The notes below the pieces were generated by a model. The model saw only the letters and a list, made by a program, of their open reading frames with translations. It was not told the DNA's origin and searched no databases. From an uncultured Lachnospiraceae bacterium (GTDB taxonomy: Bacteria; Bacillota; Clostridia; Lachnospirales; Lachnospiraceae), in assembly GCA_910589635.1 (NCBI GenBank), contig CAJUTD010000018.1:1-5606 (forward strand): a stretch of DNA of 5,606 nt, in the 5' to 3' direction. The position numbers were made by a program, and so were the translations under genes. Positions 1 through 5,606 of the stretch are shown piece by piece; the stretch's first letter is position 1; each line of letters opens with the position of its first letter.

Positions 1-514
1 TAAGTTTACTGTACATCCTTACCCCTTGATACGAAAACACAATTAAATCAAATACTGCGGAGCTATCCACTTCATTAAATTCATGCCTGTCCATCCCATA
101 TTGTATTAACTTCTTCCATGTATTTGCTGAAATTAAATATTGTTCATATAATACATTACTTTGATCTGCTATATCACGAATGCTAAAATACTCATAAATA
201 GCTATGCTTAATGAAGATTGGCTGTCAAGCATTTCATTCTCGTATTTGTTTAAAATATCATCTAAAATAGTTACAGCCGAATGATTTTGTTCTATTCTTA
301 AATCAATCACATTATCCTGCTCACTTGTCATATCATCTATAATCTCCTGAAAGATTTGACGAGTGCTGCTGTAATGGCAATACAATCCGCCTCTGCTTAA
401 TTTCGTCACATTACAGATATCCTTCATAGTCACTTGTTTAAAACCTTTTTCTGCAAATAAAGAACATGCACATTTCTTTATATGGTTCCTTGTTTCCTGT
501 CCTCTTTTATTCAT
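1..514 (-). CDS. TetR-family transcriptional repressor, N-terminal 171 residues (3' end outside the window)
   Basis: An open frame starts at ATG 514-512 and stays open for 171 codons to the window edge, so the C-terminal end is missing. The N-terminal ~55 residues match a TetR DNA-binding domain. Helix 1 ends in SLFAEKGF (18-25), followed by the helix-turn-helix with VTMKDICNVTKLSRGGLYCHY (28-48 region), equivalent to the usual 'ATVRDIAKAAGVSKGTLYHYF', then STRQIFQEII. The rest is a helical, poorly conserved ligand/dimerisation domain, so the inducer cannot be told. The domain is unusually rich in cysteine (C15, C17, C34, C46). A modest Shine-Dalgarno AGGG (524-521) lies 6 nt before the ATG. 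The gene has its own promoter with two palindromes that look like its operators, so autorepression is likely. It is clearly more AT-rich than the rbs genes. Its real target may be the gene beyond the left edge. A role in ribose control is not supported by anything seen. Confidence 0.92.
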   Translation of the reverse strand, partial: MNKRGQETRNHIKKCACSLFAEKGFKQVTMKDICNVTKLSRGGLYCHYSSTRQIFQEIIDDMTSEQDNVIDLRIEQNHSAVTILDDILNKYENEMLDSQSSLSIAIYEYFSIRDIADQSNVLYEQYLISANTWKKLIQYGMDRHEFNEVDSSAVFDLIVFSYQGVRMYSKL

Positions 515-524
515 AAACAACCCT

Positions 525-543
525 ACTTTCCGACACATGTGTC
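525..543 (-). promoter_or_regulatory. Putative TetR operator 2, at the tetR transcription start
   Basis: Positions 532-543 read GACACATGTGTC, a perfect 12-bp palindrome, flanked on the left by ACTTTCC. The site begins 7 bp past the -10 hexamer of the tetR promoter, so it covers the expected transcription start and the first transcribed bases. A GACA-n4-TGTC core is a common form of TetR-family operator. The same core with the same CTTTCC flank recurs in inverted orientation at 557-576. Binding by the adjacent TetR is inferred from position and symmetry. Confidence 0.72.
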
Positions 544-550
544 TTAAACC

Positions 551-579
551 ATTATACGACACGTATGTCGGAAAGTCAA
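551..579 (-). promoter_or_regulatory. Promoter of the tetR gene
   Basis: On the minus strand, TTGACT (579-574) and TATAAT (556-551) are separated by exactly 17 bp, close to the ideal sigma-A promoter. The expected transcription start is near position 544, giving a leader of about 30 nt before the ATG at 514. The 17-bp spacer is almost completely filled by a palindrome (557-570), which fits repression by blocking RNA polymerase. The -35 element sits only 2 bp past the T-run of the rbs terminator, so the gene is insulated from the operon and has its own start. Confidence 0.85.
557..576 (-). promoter_or_regulatory. Putative TetR operator 1, between -35 and -10
   Basis: Positions 557-570 read CGACACGTATGTCG, with CGACA/TGTCG arms around a 4-bp centre, continuing into GAAAGT. 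On the minus strand it reads ACTTTCCGACATACGTGTCG, against ACTTTCCGACACATGTGTC for the reverse of operator 2. The two sites are therefore inverted copies with a shared ACTTTCCGACA half and centres 26 bp apart. The 11-bp arms 525-535 and 566-576 form a perfect larger inverted repeat around the promoter core. A bound repressor here would cover the spacer and part of the -35 hexamer. Confidence 0.72.
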
Positions 580-581
580 TC

Positions 582-622
582 AAAAAAATCACCAGTTCCG
601 GCAAATGCCGGTTCTGGCGATT
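582..622 (-). terminator. Rho-independent terminator of the rbs operon
   Basis: The minus-strand RNA forms a 9-bp stem AAUCGCCAG/CUGGUGAUU (one G-U pair), an AA/AA internal loop, then a 5-bp CCGGC/GCCGG stem with an AUUU loop. It is followed by an uninterrupted run of U (from the A-run at 582-588). It lies 27 bp after the rbsB stop codon and before the tetR promoter, so it ends the rbsKDACB transcript. The hairpin is also symmetric on the plus strand, but there it lacks a following T-run. Confidence 0.93.
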
Positions 623-648
623 CTTCGTTTATTACTGTATTATGTTTT

Positions 649-1566
649 TTATTTTGTAATCAATTCCACTTCTACCGGCAGGGATTTCTCTACTTCTTCC
701 CCGGCAATCAGGCGGATTGCCGTGAGGATTGCCGTTTCACCCATCAATTCCGGTTTCTGGGCAACCGTAGCCGCCATCCTCCCGGCTTTAATCTCATTTA
801 CCGCATCATCCGTAGCGTCAAAACCTACAACCTTAATATCCTTTCCAGTCGCCGCGATTGCTTGCAGCGCTCCTAAGGCCATCTCATCATTATGGGCAAA
901 TACCCCCTGGATGGAACCGTCTGACTGAAGCACGTTCTCCATGACCGACATACCTTCCGCACGGTCGAAGTTCGCGCTCTGGCTTGCCACCACATTAAGA
1001 GCTTCGTCTGCCGCTTCGTGAAAGCCTGCGCCGCGGTCGATAGTCGCAGACGCGCCTGGAACGCCTTGCAGTTCCGCCACCTTTGCACCTTCGCCAATCA
1101 GTTCCACCAGATATTCCGTAGCCATTTTTGCGCCAGCCACGTTATCAGACGCAATCTGACAGTCCACATCTACGCCATTTACCACGCGGTCGACAGAAAT
1201 TACTTTGATGCCTTGGGAAATCGCATTCTGCACTGCAGGAGCTACTGCATCGGAGTCTACCGGATTGACGATCAGCACGCTCACATTCCTCGAAACCAAA
1301 TCTTCTATGTCATTTTGTTGTTTTGCGCTATCGTCTCCGGCGTCTGCAACCGCCAAACTTACGCCTTTTTCTTCGGCTGCTGCTTTGGCGCCTTCCGCAA
1401 GAGACACGAAAAACGGATTATTCAGTGTGGAGACGGAAAGTCCAATGGAACCGTTTCCCGTGCTTTCCGCAGCCTCTCCCTCGCCGTCAATCGTAATCGC
1501 ATTACACCCGGTCATACCAAATACCATACACAATATCAGTAATATACTTGTTATTCTTTTCATCAT
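649..1566 (-). CDS. rbsB: Ribose ABC transporter, substrate-binding lipoprotein RbsB
   Basis: This is the extracellular ribose receptor (305 residues, periplasmic-binding-protein type 1 fold). The N-terminus is a lipoprotein signal: positive MMKR, a hydrophobic core at 7-17, then MTGC with the lipidated Cys at 21. An acidic linker follows (about 22-40). The mature part aligns closely with E. coli RbsB: LSVSTLNNPFF (43-53), NPVDSDAV (101-108), AELQGVPGASA (164-174), FAHNDEMALGA (223-233). The known ribose contacts of the E. coli protein all appear kept: N50, F52, F53, D126, R127, R178, F200, N226, F249, D250 and Q270. Ribose specificity is therefore well supported, rather than a general sugar of the family. 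Two ATGs stand in tandem; GGAG (1577-1574) lies 7 nt before the first, so the upstream ATG was kept. It is the last gene of the operon, 42 bp after rbsC, and its transcript ends at the 582-622 hairpin. Confidence 0.97.
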   Translation of the reverse strand: MMKRITSILLILCMVFGMTGCNAITIDGEGEAAESTGNGSIGLSVSTLNNPFFVSLAEGAKAAAEEKGVSLAVADAGDDSAKQQNDIEDLVSRNVSVLIVNPVDSDAVAPAVQNAISQGIKVISVDRVVNGVDVDCQIASDNVAGAKMATEYLVELIGEGAKVAELQGVPGASATIDRGAGFHEAADEALNVVASQSANFDRAEGMSVMENVLQSDGSIQGVFAHNDEMALGALQAIAATGKDIKVVGFDATDDAVNEIKAGRMAATVAQKPELMGETAILTAIRLIAGEEVEKSLPVEVELITK

Positions 1567-1608
1567 TTATTTTCTCCTTTCCCTGTCTGTTCTCAATTGC
1601 CGCACAGA

Positions 1609-2550
1609 TTATCTCTTGCGGTCTGATAATACGGCAATCAGAATTACGAATCCTTTGATTACATCCTGATAATAAGAAGATACGCCAAGAATGTTAAGGC
1701 CGTTGTTCAACACTGCGATAATTAGCACGCCGATCAATGTTCCATAAATCTTTCCTCGTCCGCCGCTCATACTTGTTCCGCCCAGAGCTACGGCTGCGAT
1801 TGCGTCAAGCTCGTACCCGGCTCCAAGCGTGGGCTGTGCCGAACCAAGCCGAGACAGCAGAATCAAGCCTGCTAAAGCTGACATAAAGCCAGAAATCGCA
1901 TAAACAATAATCTTCGTTTTATTGATATTAATACCTGCAAGCTTGGCGCATTTCCAGTTGCTTCCGGTTGCATAGACTGCGCGTCCGAAGGTCGTCTTAT
2001 TCAACAGGAAATAAAATCCGATAAAGATTAACACCAGCAGAATTACCGGTATTGGTATCCCGAAAAGATTCCCTCTTCCCACCAGCTTAAGCACAAAGCT
2101 GTCTCCCAGGTTAGAAATTGGTTTTCCACCCGTAAAAATCATTGTCGCACCGCGATAAACGGTCATTGTAATCAAAGTTGCAATGAATGCCTGTAACCTT
2201 CCTTTTGTAACCAGCAGTCCACTGACAGCTCCAAGCGCGGTTCCGATTAGCAAAGCAAGTAGCATTGCCGCCCCAGCCGGAACACCGGAAGAAATCATGC
2301 CTGCACAGAGCACCGTACTCAAAGCAAGAACCGAACCGACAGACAGGTCAATGGCGTCTGTCAAGATCACGCAGGTCATACCAAAGGCAATCAGTCCGTT
2401 AATTGACGACTGACGGAGCAGAGATAAAAAGTTACTTCCCGTCCTGAATTCAGGACTTATGATACTGATTCCGATAACCAGCAGTAACAGCGCGATAAGA
2501 GCGCCCAAATCTTGTACATGATCTGTTATTTTTTTCTTATTTGCTTCCAT
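1609..2550 (-). CDS. rbsC: Ribose ABC transporter, permease RbsC
   Basis: This is the membrane channel of the ribose importer (313 residues, CUT2 / branched-chain-type permease family; it acts as a dimer with RbsA). Hydrophobic segments are visible at about 14-32, 48-64, 70-88, 93-114, 119-139, 164-183, 213-233 and 268-288, with another near 298-310. Family landmarks are IDLSVGS (67-73), KGRLQAFIATL (116-126), SAQPTLGAGYELDAIAA (237-253), LGGTSMSGGRGKIYGTLIG (256-274) and NNGLNILGVSSYYQ (282-295), all close to E. coli RbsC. The segment before IDLSVG is ILTDA, where relatives usually have ILTSG or ILTGG. The loop expected to touch RbsA reads GSNWKCAKLAGIN (196-208), where E. coli has GGNEAATRLSGIN. 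The ATG overlaps the rbsA stop by one base (TAATG), and GGGAGG (2565-2560) lies 9 nt before it inside rbsA, so translation is probably coupled to rbsA. Confidence 0.97.
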   Translation of the reverse strand: MEANKKKITDHVQDLGALIALLLLVIGISIISPEFRTGSNFLSLLRQSSINGLIAFGMTCVILTDAIDLSVGSVLALSTVLCAGMISSGVPAGAAMLLALLIGTALGAVSGLLVTKGRLQAFIATLITMTVYRGATMIFTGGKPISNLGDSFVLKLVGRGNLFGIPIPVILLVLIFIGFYFLLNKTTFGRAVYATGSNWKCAKLAGININKTKIIVYAISGFMSALAGLILLSRLGSAQPTLGAGYELDAIAAVALGGTSMSGGRGKIYGTLIGVLIIAVLNNGLNILGVSSYYQDVIKGFVILIAVLSDRKR

Positions 2551-4034
2551 TAAATCATACCTCCCGTTGCTAATGTCATGATATTTTCCTGGTTTGCTTC
2601 TTCTTTATAAATAATTCCTTTGACAACTCCTTCACGAACAACCATCACCCGATCGCTCATACCGAGCACCTCGGGAAGTTCTGAGGATACCATAATAATG
2701 GCTACCCCTTTTGCCGCTAGGTCATTGATAATACTGTAGATTTCTTTCTTTGCGCCGATATCCACGCCCCTGGTCGGCTCATCCAAAATCAATACTTTGG
2801 GTTCCGTATAGACCCATTTGGCAAATACCACTTTCTGTTGATTGCCGCCACTCAAGTTATTACACTCGTGGGACGGACCGAAACAGCGGATATGAAGTTC
2901 CTTAATTCCCTTTGTAACCAGGTCTCTTTCTTTCTTACGGTCTAACACATGGTTCTTGGAAATGATAGGCAGGTTGGCAAGCGCGATATTTTTCTCAATA
3001 CTTTCTTCCAGCATCAACCCCTCCACTTTACGATCTTCCGTAATGAAACCGATACCGTTTTTCATTGCCTGAATGGGGGACTTAATCTGCACTTCTTTGC
3101 CGTTCATCTCAATTTTCCCAGATTCATAGGGCAGATTGCCAAAAACAGCCTGCATGATCTCCGTTCTTCCTGCACCCATAAGTCCCGATACCCCCAAGAC
3201 TTCCCCCGCTTTCACTTCAAACGATACATCCTGGAACACACCTTTTTTGGTGAGGCCGCTGACCTTGAGAACCGTATCTCCAATCTTACAATTCCGTTGC
3301 GGATAGCGTTCTCCAATTTCACGGCCGATCATCAGCTTGACAATCTCATTCATGTTGGTCTCTGGAATATTTCTAGTACCTACATATGTACCGTCTCGCA
3401 GTACACTAATCCTGTCGCACAACTCAAATATCTCTTCCATCCGGTGGGAGATATATACAATGGAAACCCCGGATTTGCGAAGCGACTGGATTACCTCAAA
3501 GAGCACGACCGTTTCGCTCTGCGTCAGGGCAGCCGTAGGCTCATCCATGATGATGACTTTTGCATCCACCATCAGGGCTTTGCAAATTTCGATCATCTGC
3601 TGCTGTCCTACAGACAGATTGGACATAACCTCTCCCGGATTGATGCGGACTCCCAGCCGCCCTAATGCCTCTTCGGCCTTTTTCCTCATAGCTTTCTGAT
3701 TGCAGAATCCGAATTTGCCCGTGATCTCCTTGCCCATAAACAGATTCTCTTCCACTGTCAGATCAAACAATACATTCAGCTCCTGGTGGATAAACACAAT
3801 CCCTGCCTTTTCCGCTTCCTGGGGATTCTTGTAATCCACTTCCTGGCCGTCTACAATGACTGTACCCTTATCTTTGGTATAGACGCCCGTTAAAATCTTC
3901 ATCAGGGTACTTTTTCCGGCTCCGTTCTCTCCCATGAGCGCATGGACTTCCCCATGTCCCAGAACAAAACCGGCATCCTTCAATACTTGATTCGTTCCGA
4001 AGGACTTGTCGATTCCCTTCATCTCAATCTGCAT
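2550..4034 (-). CDS. rbsA: Ribose ABC transporter, double ATP-binding protein RbsA
   Basis: This is the cytoplasmic motor of the ribose importer: 494 residues with two fused ABC ATPase domains, the usual CUT2 length. Domain 1 has Walker A GENGAGKST (35-43), Q-loop Q84, signature LSVGQQQ (140-146), Walker B VIIMDEPT (160-167) and H-loop H197. Domain 2 has a degenerate Walker A GLMGAGRTE (284-292; Arg in place of Lys), signature LSGGNQQK (394-401), Walker B VLILDEPT (414-421) and SSELPE (450-455) in place of the H-loop His. This asymmetry is normal for RbsA/MglA/XylG proteins and is not a defect. Annotation as ribose rather than galactose or xylose rests mainly on the neighbours rbsK, rbsD and rbsB. 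The start is supported by a full AGGAGG (4047-4042) 7 nt upstream. It lies 53 bp after rbsD and overlaps rbsC by one base. Confidence 0.97.
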   Translation of the reverse strand: MQIEMKGIDKSFGTNQVLKDAGFVLGHGEVHALMGENGAGKSTLMKILTGVYTKDKGTVIVDGQEVDYKNPQEAEKAGIVFIHQELNVLFDLTVEENLFMGKEITGKFGFCNQKAMRKKAEEALGRLGVRINPGEVMSNLSVGQQQMIEICKALMVDAKVIIMDEPTAALTQSETVVLFEVIQSLRKSGVSIVYISHRMEEIFELCDRISVLRDGTYVGTRNIPETNMNEIVKLMIGREIGERYPQRNCKIGDTVLKVSGLTKKGVFQDVSFEVKAGEVLGVSGLMGAGRTEIMQAVFGNLPYESGKIEMNGKEVQIKSPIQAMKNGIGFITEDRKVEGLMLEESIEKNIALANLPIISKNHVLDRKKERDLVTKGIKELHIRCFGPSHECNNLSGGNQQKVVFAKWVYTEPKVLILDEPTRGVDIGAKKEIYSIINDLAAKGVAIIMVSSELPEVLGMSDRVMVVREGVVKGIIYKEEANQENIMTLATGGMI

Positions 4035-4087
4035 CTTACTTCCTCCTTTTTATATTTGATAATTTCCCGAAATCCCCATGGAAGTAT

Positions 4088-4495
4088 TCAGAACAGACAC
4101 GCGGATTGCAGGATAATATTTGCATATGGCGTTGTCTCACCCGTCCGAATCACTGCCTTGCATGATTTAGTCCGTACCTTCAACTCTGCGTGGGATATAT
4201 ATTCGATTGCACATTCCGCGTCCATTTCATTGACAAGCGCGAGGATTTCTTGCAAGATATCTGGATTCTTCTTCCGAATTTCCTCTGCAAGGACAATCTT
4301 TTCTATCTTCATCTCTTTGGCAACTTCTCTCAACACTTCCATAAAAGATGGAACCCCCAGTTTAAGCGCCAAGTCAATGCGTTCTGTCTCATCTGGAATG
4401 GGAAGGCCACAATCTCCCACTGCCAAAGTGTCCGTATGCCCCATATAGGACAATACCCTTGAAATATCCGCGTTTATGATACCGTTCCTTTTCAT
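4088..4495 (-). CDS. rbsD: D-ribose pyranase RbsD
   Basis: This is a cytoplasmic mutarotase of 135 residues (E. coli 139) that interconverts beta-D-ribopyranose and ribofuranose, supplying the furanose form used by RbsK. It assembles as a ring-shaped oligomer in known members. It keeps the N-terminal SYMGHTDTLAVGD (16-28) with catalytic His20 and Asp28, LPIPDETERIDLAL (31-44), GVPSF (47-51), His102 in EYISHAEL, and the C-terminal RTGETTPYANIIL (117-129) with Tyr124 of the active site. It starts 4 bp after the rbsK stop. Its ribosome binding site GGAGGGG (4509-4503) lies just ahead of the rbsK stop codon, 7-10 nt from the ATG depending on alignment, so the two are translated in close succession. 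The closest alternative would be the paralogous fucose mutarotase FucU, but the context and sequence favour RbsD. Confidence 0.97.
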   Translation of the reverse strand: MKRNGIINADISRVLSYMGHTDTLAVGDCGLPIPDETERIDLALKLGVPSFMEVLREVAKEMKIEKIVLAEEIRKKNPDILQEILALVNEMDAECAIEYISHAELKVRTKSCKAVIRTGETTPYANIILQSACLF

Positions 4496-4499
4496 CCCT

Positions 4500-5390
4500 T
4501 TACCCCTCCATTGCTTTATTTACTTCATCGCGGGAAGGCATTCCGCCCTGCGCTCCAAATTTTTCTGTGGATAGTCCCGCCGCTGTATTGGCAAACGCCA
4601 AGGCTTTCGCAATATCCATCCCCTCTGTAACCGCTATCTTAAAAGCTCCGTTTAAAGTATCCCCATCCCCAGTGGTATCTACAACATTTGCTTTTCTCGC
4701 AGGCACCAGAATCACTTCTCCGCTCTCAAGACATGTACTGACACCTCGGGAACCCTGTGTAATTACCAATTTTTCTGGATATTTTTTCATCATTTCTTCA
4801 AAAGAAATATCATCGCCAAACAAAATGGCCGCCTCATGTTCATTCGGTGTCAGATACGTTACTTTTTCCAAAATCTCCTGCTTTACCGGCCGTGCAGGTC
4901 CTGGATTCAAGACTACCTTTACACCATTTTCAGCACATAGTTCAATCACATACTCAACGGTCTCCTGCGGTATTTCATGCTGCAACAGGACAATTTCACA
5001 TTCCAGAAGGGAATCTTTCACCTCATTCACATAACTGATGTCTACATGGTCGTTGGTTCCCGCCACAACAACGATCGTATTATCATTGTCTCCAACTGTA
5101 ATCATTGCCAGTCCGGTTGGCGTCCCTGCCACTGTCTTGATACATTTTGTCTCAACGCCTGTTTCCTGCATGTTCTTTACAAGGCTTGCCCCTGCCGTAT
5201 CATCTCCCACGCATCCGAACATCTCAACTTCTGCGCCAAGTTTTGCCATGGCAACGGCCTGGTTTGCTCCTTTTCCTCCAGGGATGTACTTCAGATTCTC
5301 ACCTTTTACCGTCTCACCTTTGAGCGGAATCCGTTCTGCCCTTACCGTCATATCCATATTGATACTTCCAACTACCCCAATTTTTCCCAT
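4500..5390 (-). CDS. rbsK: Ribokinase RbsK
   Basis: This enzyme phosphorylates D-ribose with ATP to D-ribose 5-phosphate in the cytoplasm (296 residues, PfkB family, normal length). The N-terminus GVVGSINMDMTV (5-16) holds N11 and D13 of the ribose site. The first PfkB signature begins GGKGANQAVAMAKLGA (38-53), with N43 contacting sugar. QHEIP (137-141) holds the sugar-contacting Glu139, NPGPA (162-166) follows, and TPNEHEA (181-187) is the NxxE magnesium/phosphate motif. The second signature is DTTGDGDTLNGAF (238-250), with D244 as catalytic base. In that loop position 242 is Asp, where relatives usually have Ala or another small residue. The ATG was chosen because AAAAGGAG (5408-5401) lies 10 nt before it; an ATG at 5400 is in another frame. 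It is the first gene of the operon, about 30 nt behind the predicted transcription start, which differs from E. coli, where rbsK is last. Confidence 0.97.
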   Translation of the reverse strand: MGKIGVVGSINMDMTVRAERIPLKGETVKGENLKYIPGGKGANQAVAMAKLGAEVEMFGCVGDDTAGASLVKNMQETGVETKCIKTVAGTPTGLAMITVGDNDNTIVVVAGTNDHVDISYVNEVKDSLLECEIVLLQHEIPQETVEYVIELCAENGVKVVLNPGPARPVKQEILEKVTYLTPNEHEAAILFGDDISFEEMMKKYPEKLVITQGSRGVSTCLESGEVILVPARKANVVDTTGDGDTLNGAFKIAVTEGMDIAKALAFANTAAGLSTEKFGAQGGMPSRDEVNKAMEG

Positions 5391-5428
5391 TACTCTTCAT
5401 CTCCTTTTTTACTAATCTTGTAACTCAC

Positions 5429-5456
5429 ATTATAAACATTTATATAAAATTTTCAA
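5429..5456 (-). promoter_or_regulatory. Predicted promoter of the rbsKDACB operon
   Basis: On the minus strand, TTGAAA (5456-5451) and a perfect TATAAT (5434-5429) are separated by 16 bp. Transcription would start near 5422, leaving a leader of about 30 nt with the rbsK ribosome binding site. The surrounding DNA is very AT-rich, so chance matches are a risk, but this is the best pair and is well placed. I saw no cre (CcpA) site with its central CG, and no obvious LacI-type operator over the promoter. Confidence 0.7.
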
Positions 5457-5552
5457 TACTTTTTTGTATTATTTTTTCTTTTCACCTTCATTTCGTATAT
5501 TTTTAATAGTTTTATAATCTTATTTTTGTATATATTAACTACATTCCTTTAC

Positions 5553-5571
5553 ATTATTTGCAAATTATTTG
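5553..5571. repeat. Small palindrome and direct repeat cluster upstream of the rbs promoter
   Basis: ATTATTTG occurs twice, at 5553-5560 and 5564-5571, exactly 11 bp apart. The overlap creates a perfect palindrome ATTTGCAAAT (5556-5565) and a second one, CAAATTATTTG (5561-5571). It lies about 100 bp upstream of the predicted rbs -35. Repeats one helical turn apart can be activator or repressor sites, but in such AT-rich DNA this could be chance. The rest of the stretch from 5457 to 5606 shows no gene, RNA or clear hairpin. Confidence 0.3.
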
Positions 5572-5606
5572 TCCTTACTCCAAGATATAACTTGTAAACT
5601 TTTTTA

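Noticed and set aside
565..928. Plus-strand open frames beginning in the tetR promoter and running opposite the 3' end of rbsB
   Set aside because: They have no recognisable protein features and no good ribosome binding site, overlap the terminator and rbsB antisense, and are explained as shadows of rbsB.
1600..1621. CCGCA/TGCGG hairpin at the rbsC-rbsB junction as an attenuator lowering or protecting rbsB mRNA
   Set aside because: The stem is 5 bp with a 12-nt loop and partly inside the rbsC coding sequence; too weak to claim.
3162..3186. Loss of the Walker A lysine in the second RbsA domain (GLMGAGRTE) as a sign of decay
   Set aside because: Arg here, and the missing H-loop His, are standard in RbsA/MglA/XylG proteins, where the second site is naturally degenerate.
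2949..3665. A 238-codon plus-strand open frame opposite rbsA
   Set aside because: It is antisense to a clear double ABC ATPase whose motifs are all intact; the translation has no family resemblance.
4035..4087. Small gene, RNA element or internal promoter in the 53-bp rbsD-rbsA gap
   Set aside because: It contains the rbsA ribosome binding site and only a short ATTTC/GAAAT inverted repeat with a 2-nt loop; nothing else is supported.
5418..5446. Divergent plus-strand promoter in the rbs leader (TTGTAA, 17 bp, TATATA)
   Set aside because: It overlaps the better minus-strand promoter, is a poor match in very AT-rich DNA, and would point into rbsK-antisense-free leader with no gene to serve in the window.
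5581..5606. Possible plus-strand terminator: CAAG/CTTG arms followed by a T-run at the right edge
   Set aside because: The stem is only 4 bp without a G+C-rich core, and no plus-strand gene precedes it.

Overview
The window carries a complete D-ribose uptake and activation operon on the minus strand, read from right to left in the order rbsK-rbsD-rbsA-rbsC-rbsB. It is followed by the first 171 codons of a TetR-family repressor gene, also on the minus strand, which runs off the left edge. The host is most likely a Firmicute, probably of the Clostridia (a Lachnospiraceae-like organism is plausible). The reasons are strong AGGAGG-type ribosome binding sites, a lipoprotein form of the ribose-binding protein (expected in a cell without an outer membrane), AT-rich intergenic DNA and the K-D-A-C-B gene order. 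The species cannot be named from the sequence alone.

Layout from right to left, in the direction of transcription. Positions 5391-5606 are an AT-rich leader with no gene. It holds a good sigma-A type promoter (TTGAAA, 16 bp, TATAAT at 5429-5456) and a small palindrome/repeat cluster further upstream (5553-5571). rbsK (ribokinase, 5390-4500), rbsD (D-ribose pyranase, 4495-4088), rbsA (double ABC ATPase, 4034-2550), rbsC (permease, 2550-1609) and rbsB (ribose-binding lipoprotein, 1566-649) follow with gaps of 4, 53, -1 and 42 bp. A strong rho-independent terminator (582-622) closes the operon. Directly behind it lies a second promoter (551-579) for the tetR gene (514 to beyond position 1), with two operator-like palindromes.

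How the genes work together: RbsB, anchored to the outer face of the membrane, captures ribose and delivers it to the RbsC channel, which is driven by RbsA. RbsD speeds conversion of ribopyranose to the furanose form, and RbsK phosphorylates it to ribose 5-phosphate for the pentose phosphate pathway. All five proteins look intact, with their key residues in place. No rbsR (LacI-type) regulator gene lies in the window.

I see no undescribed system here. The most interesting points are the twin-operator architecture of the tetR promoter, an Asp within the usually small-residue anion-hole loop of the ribokinase, and the sharp change in base composition at the rbs/tetR border.
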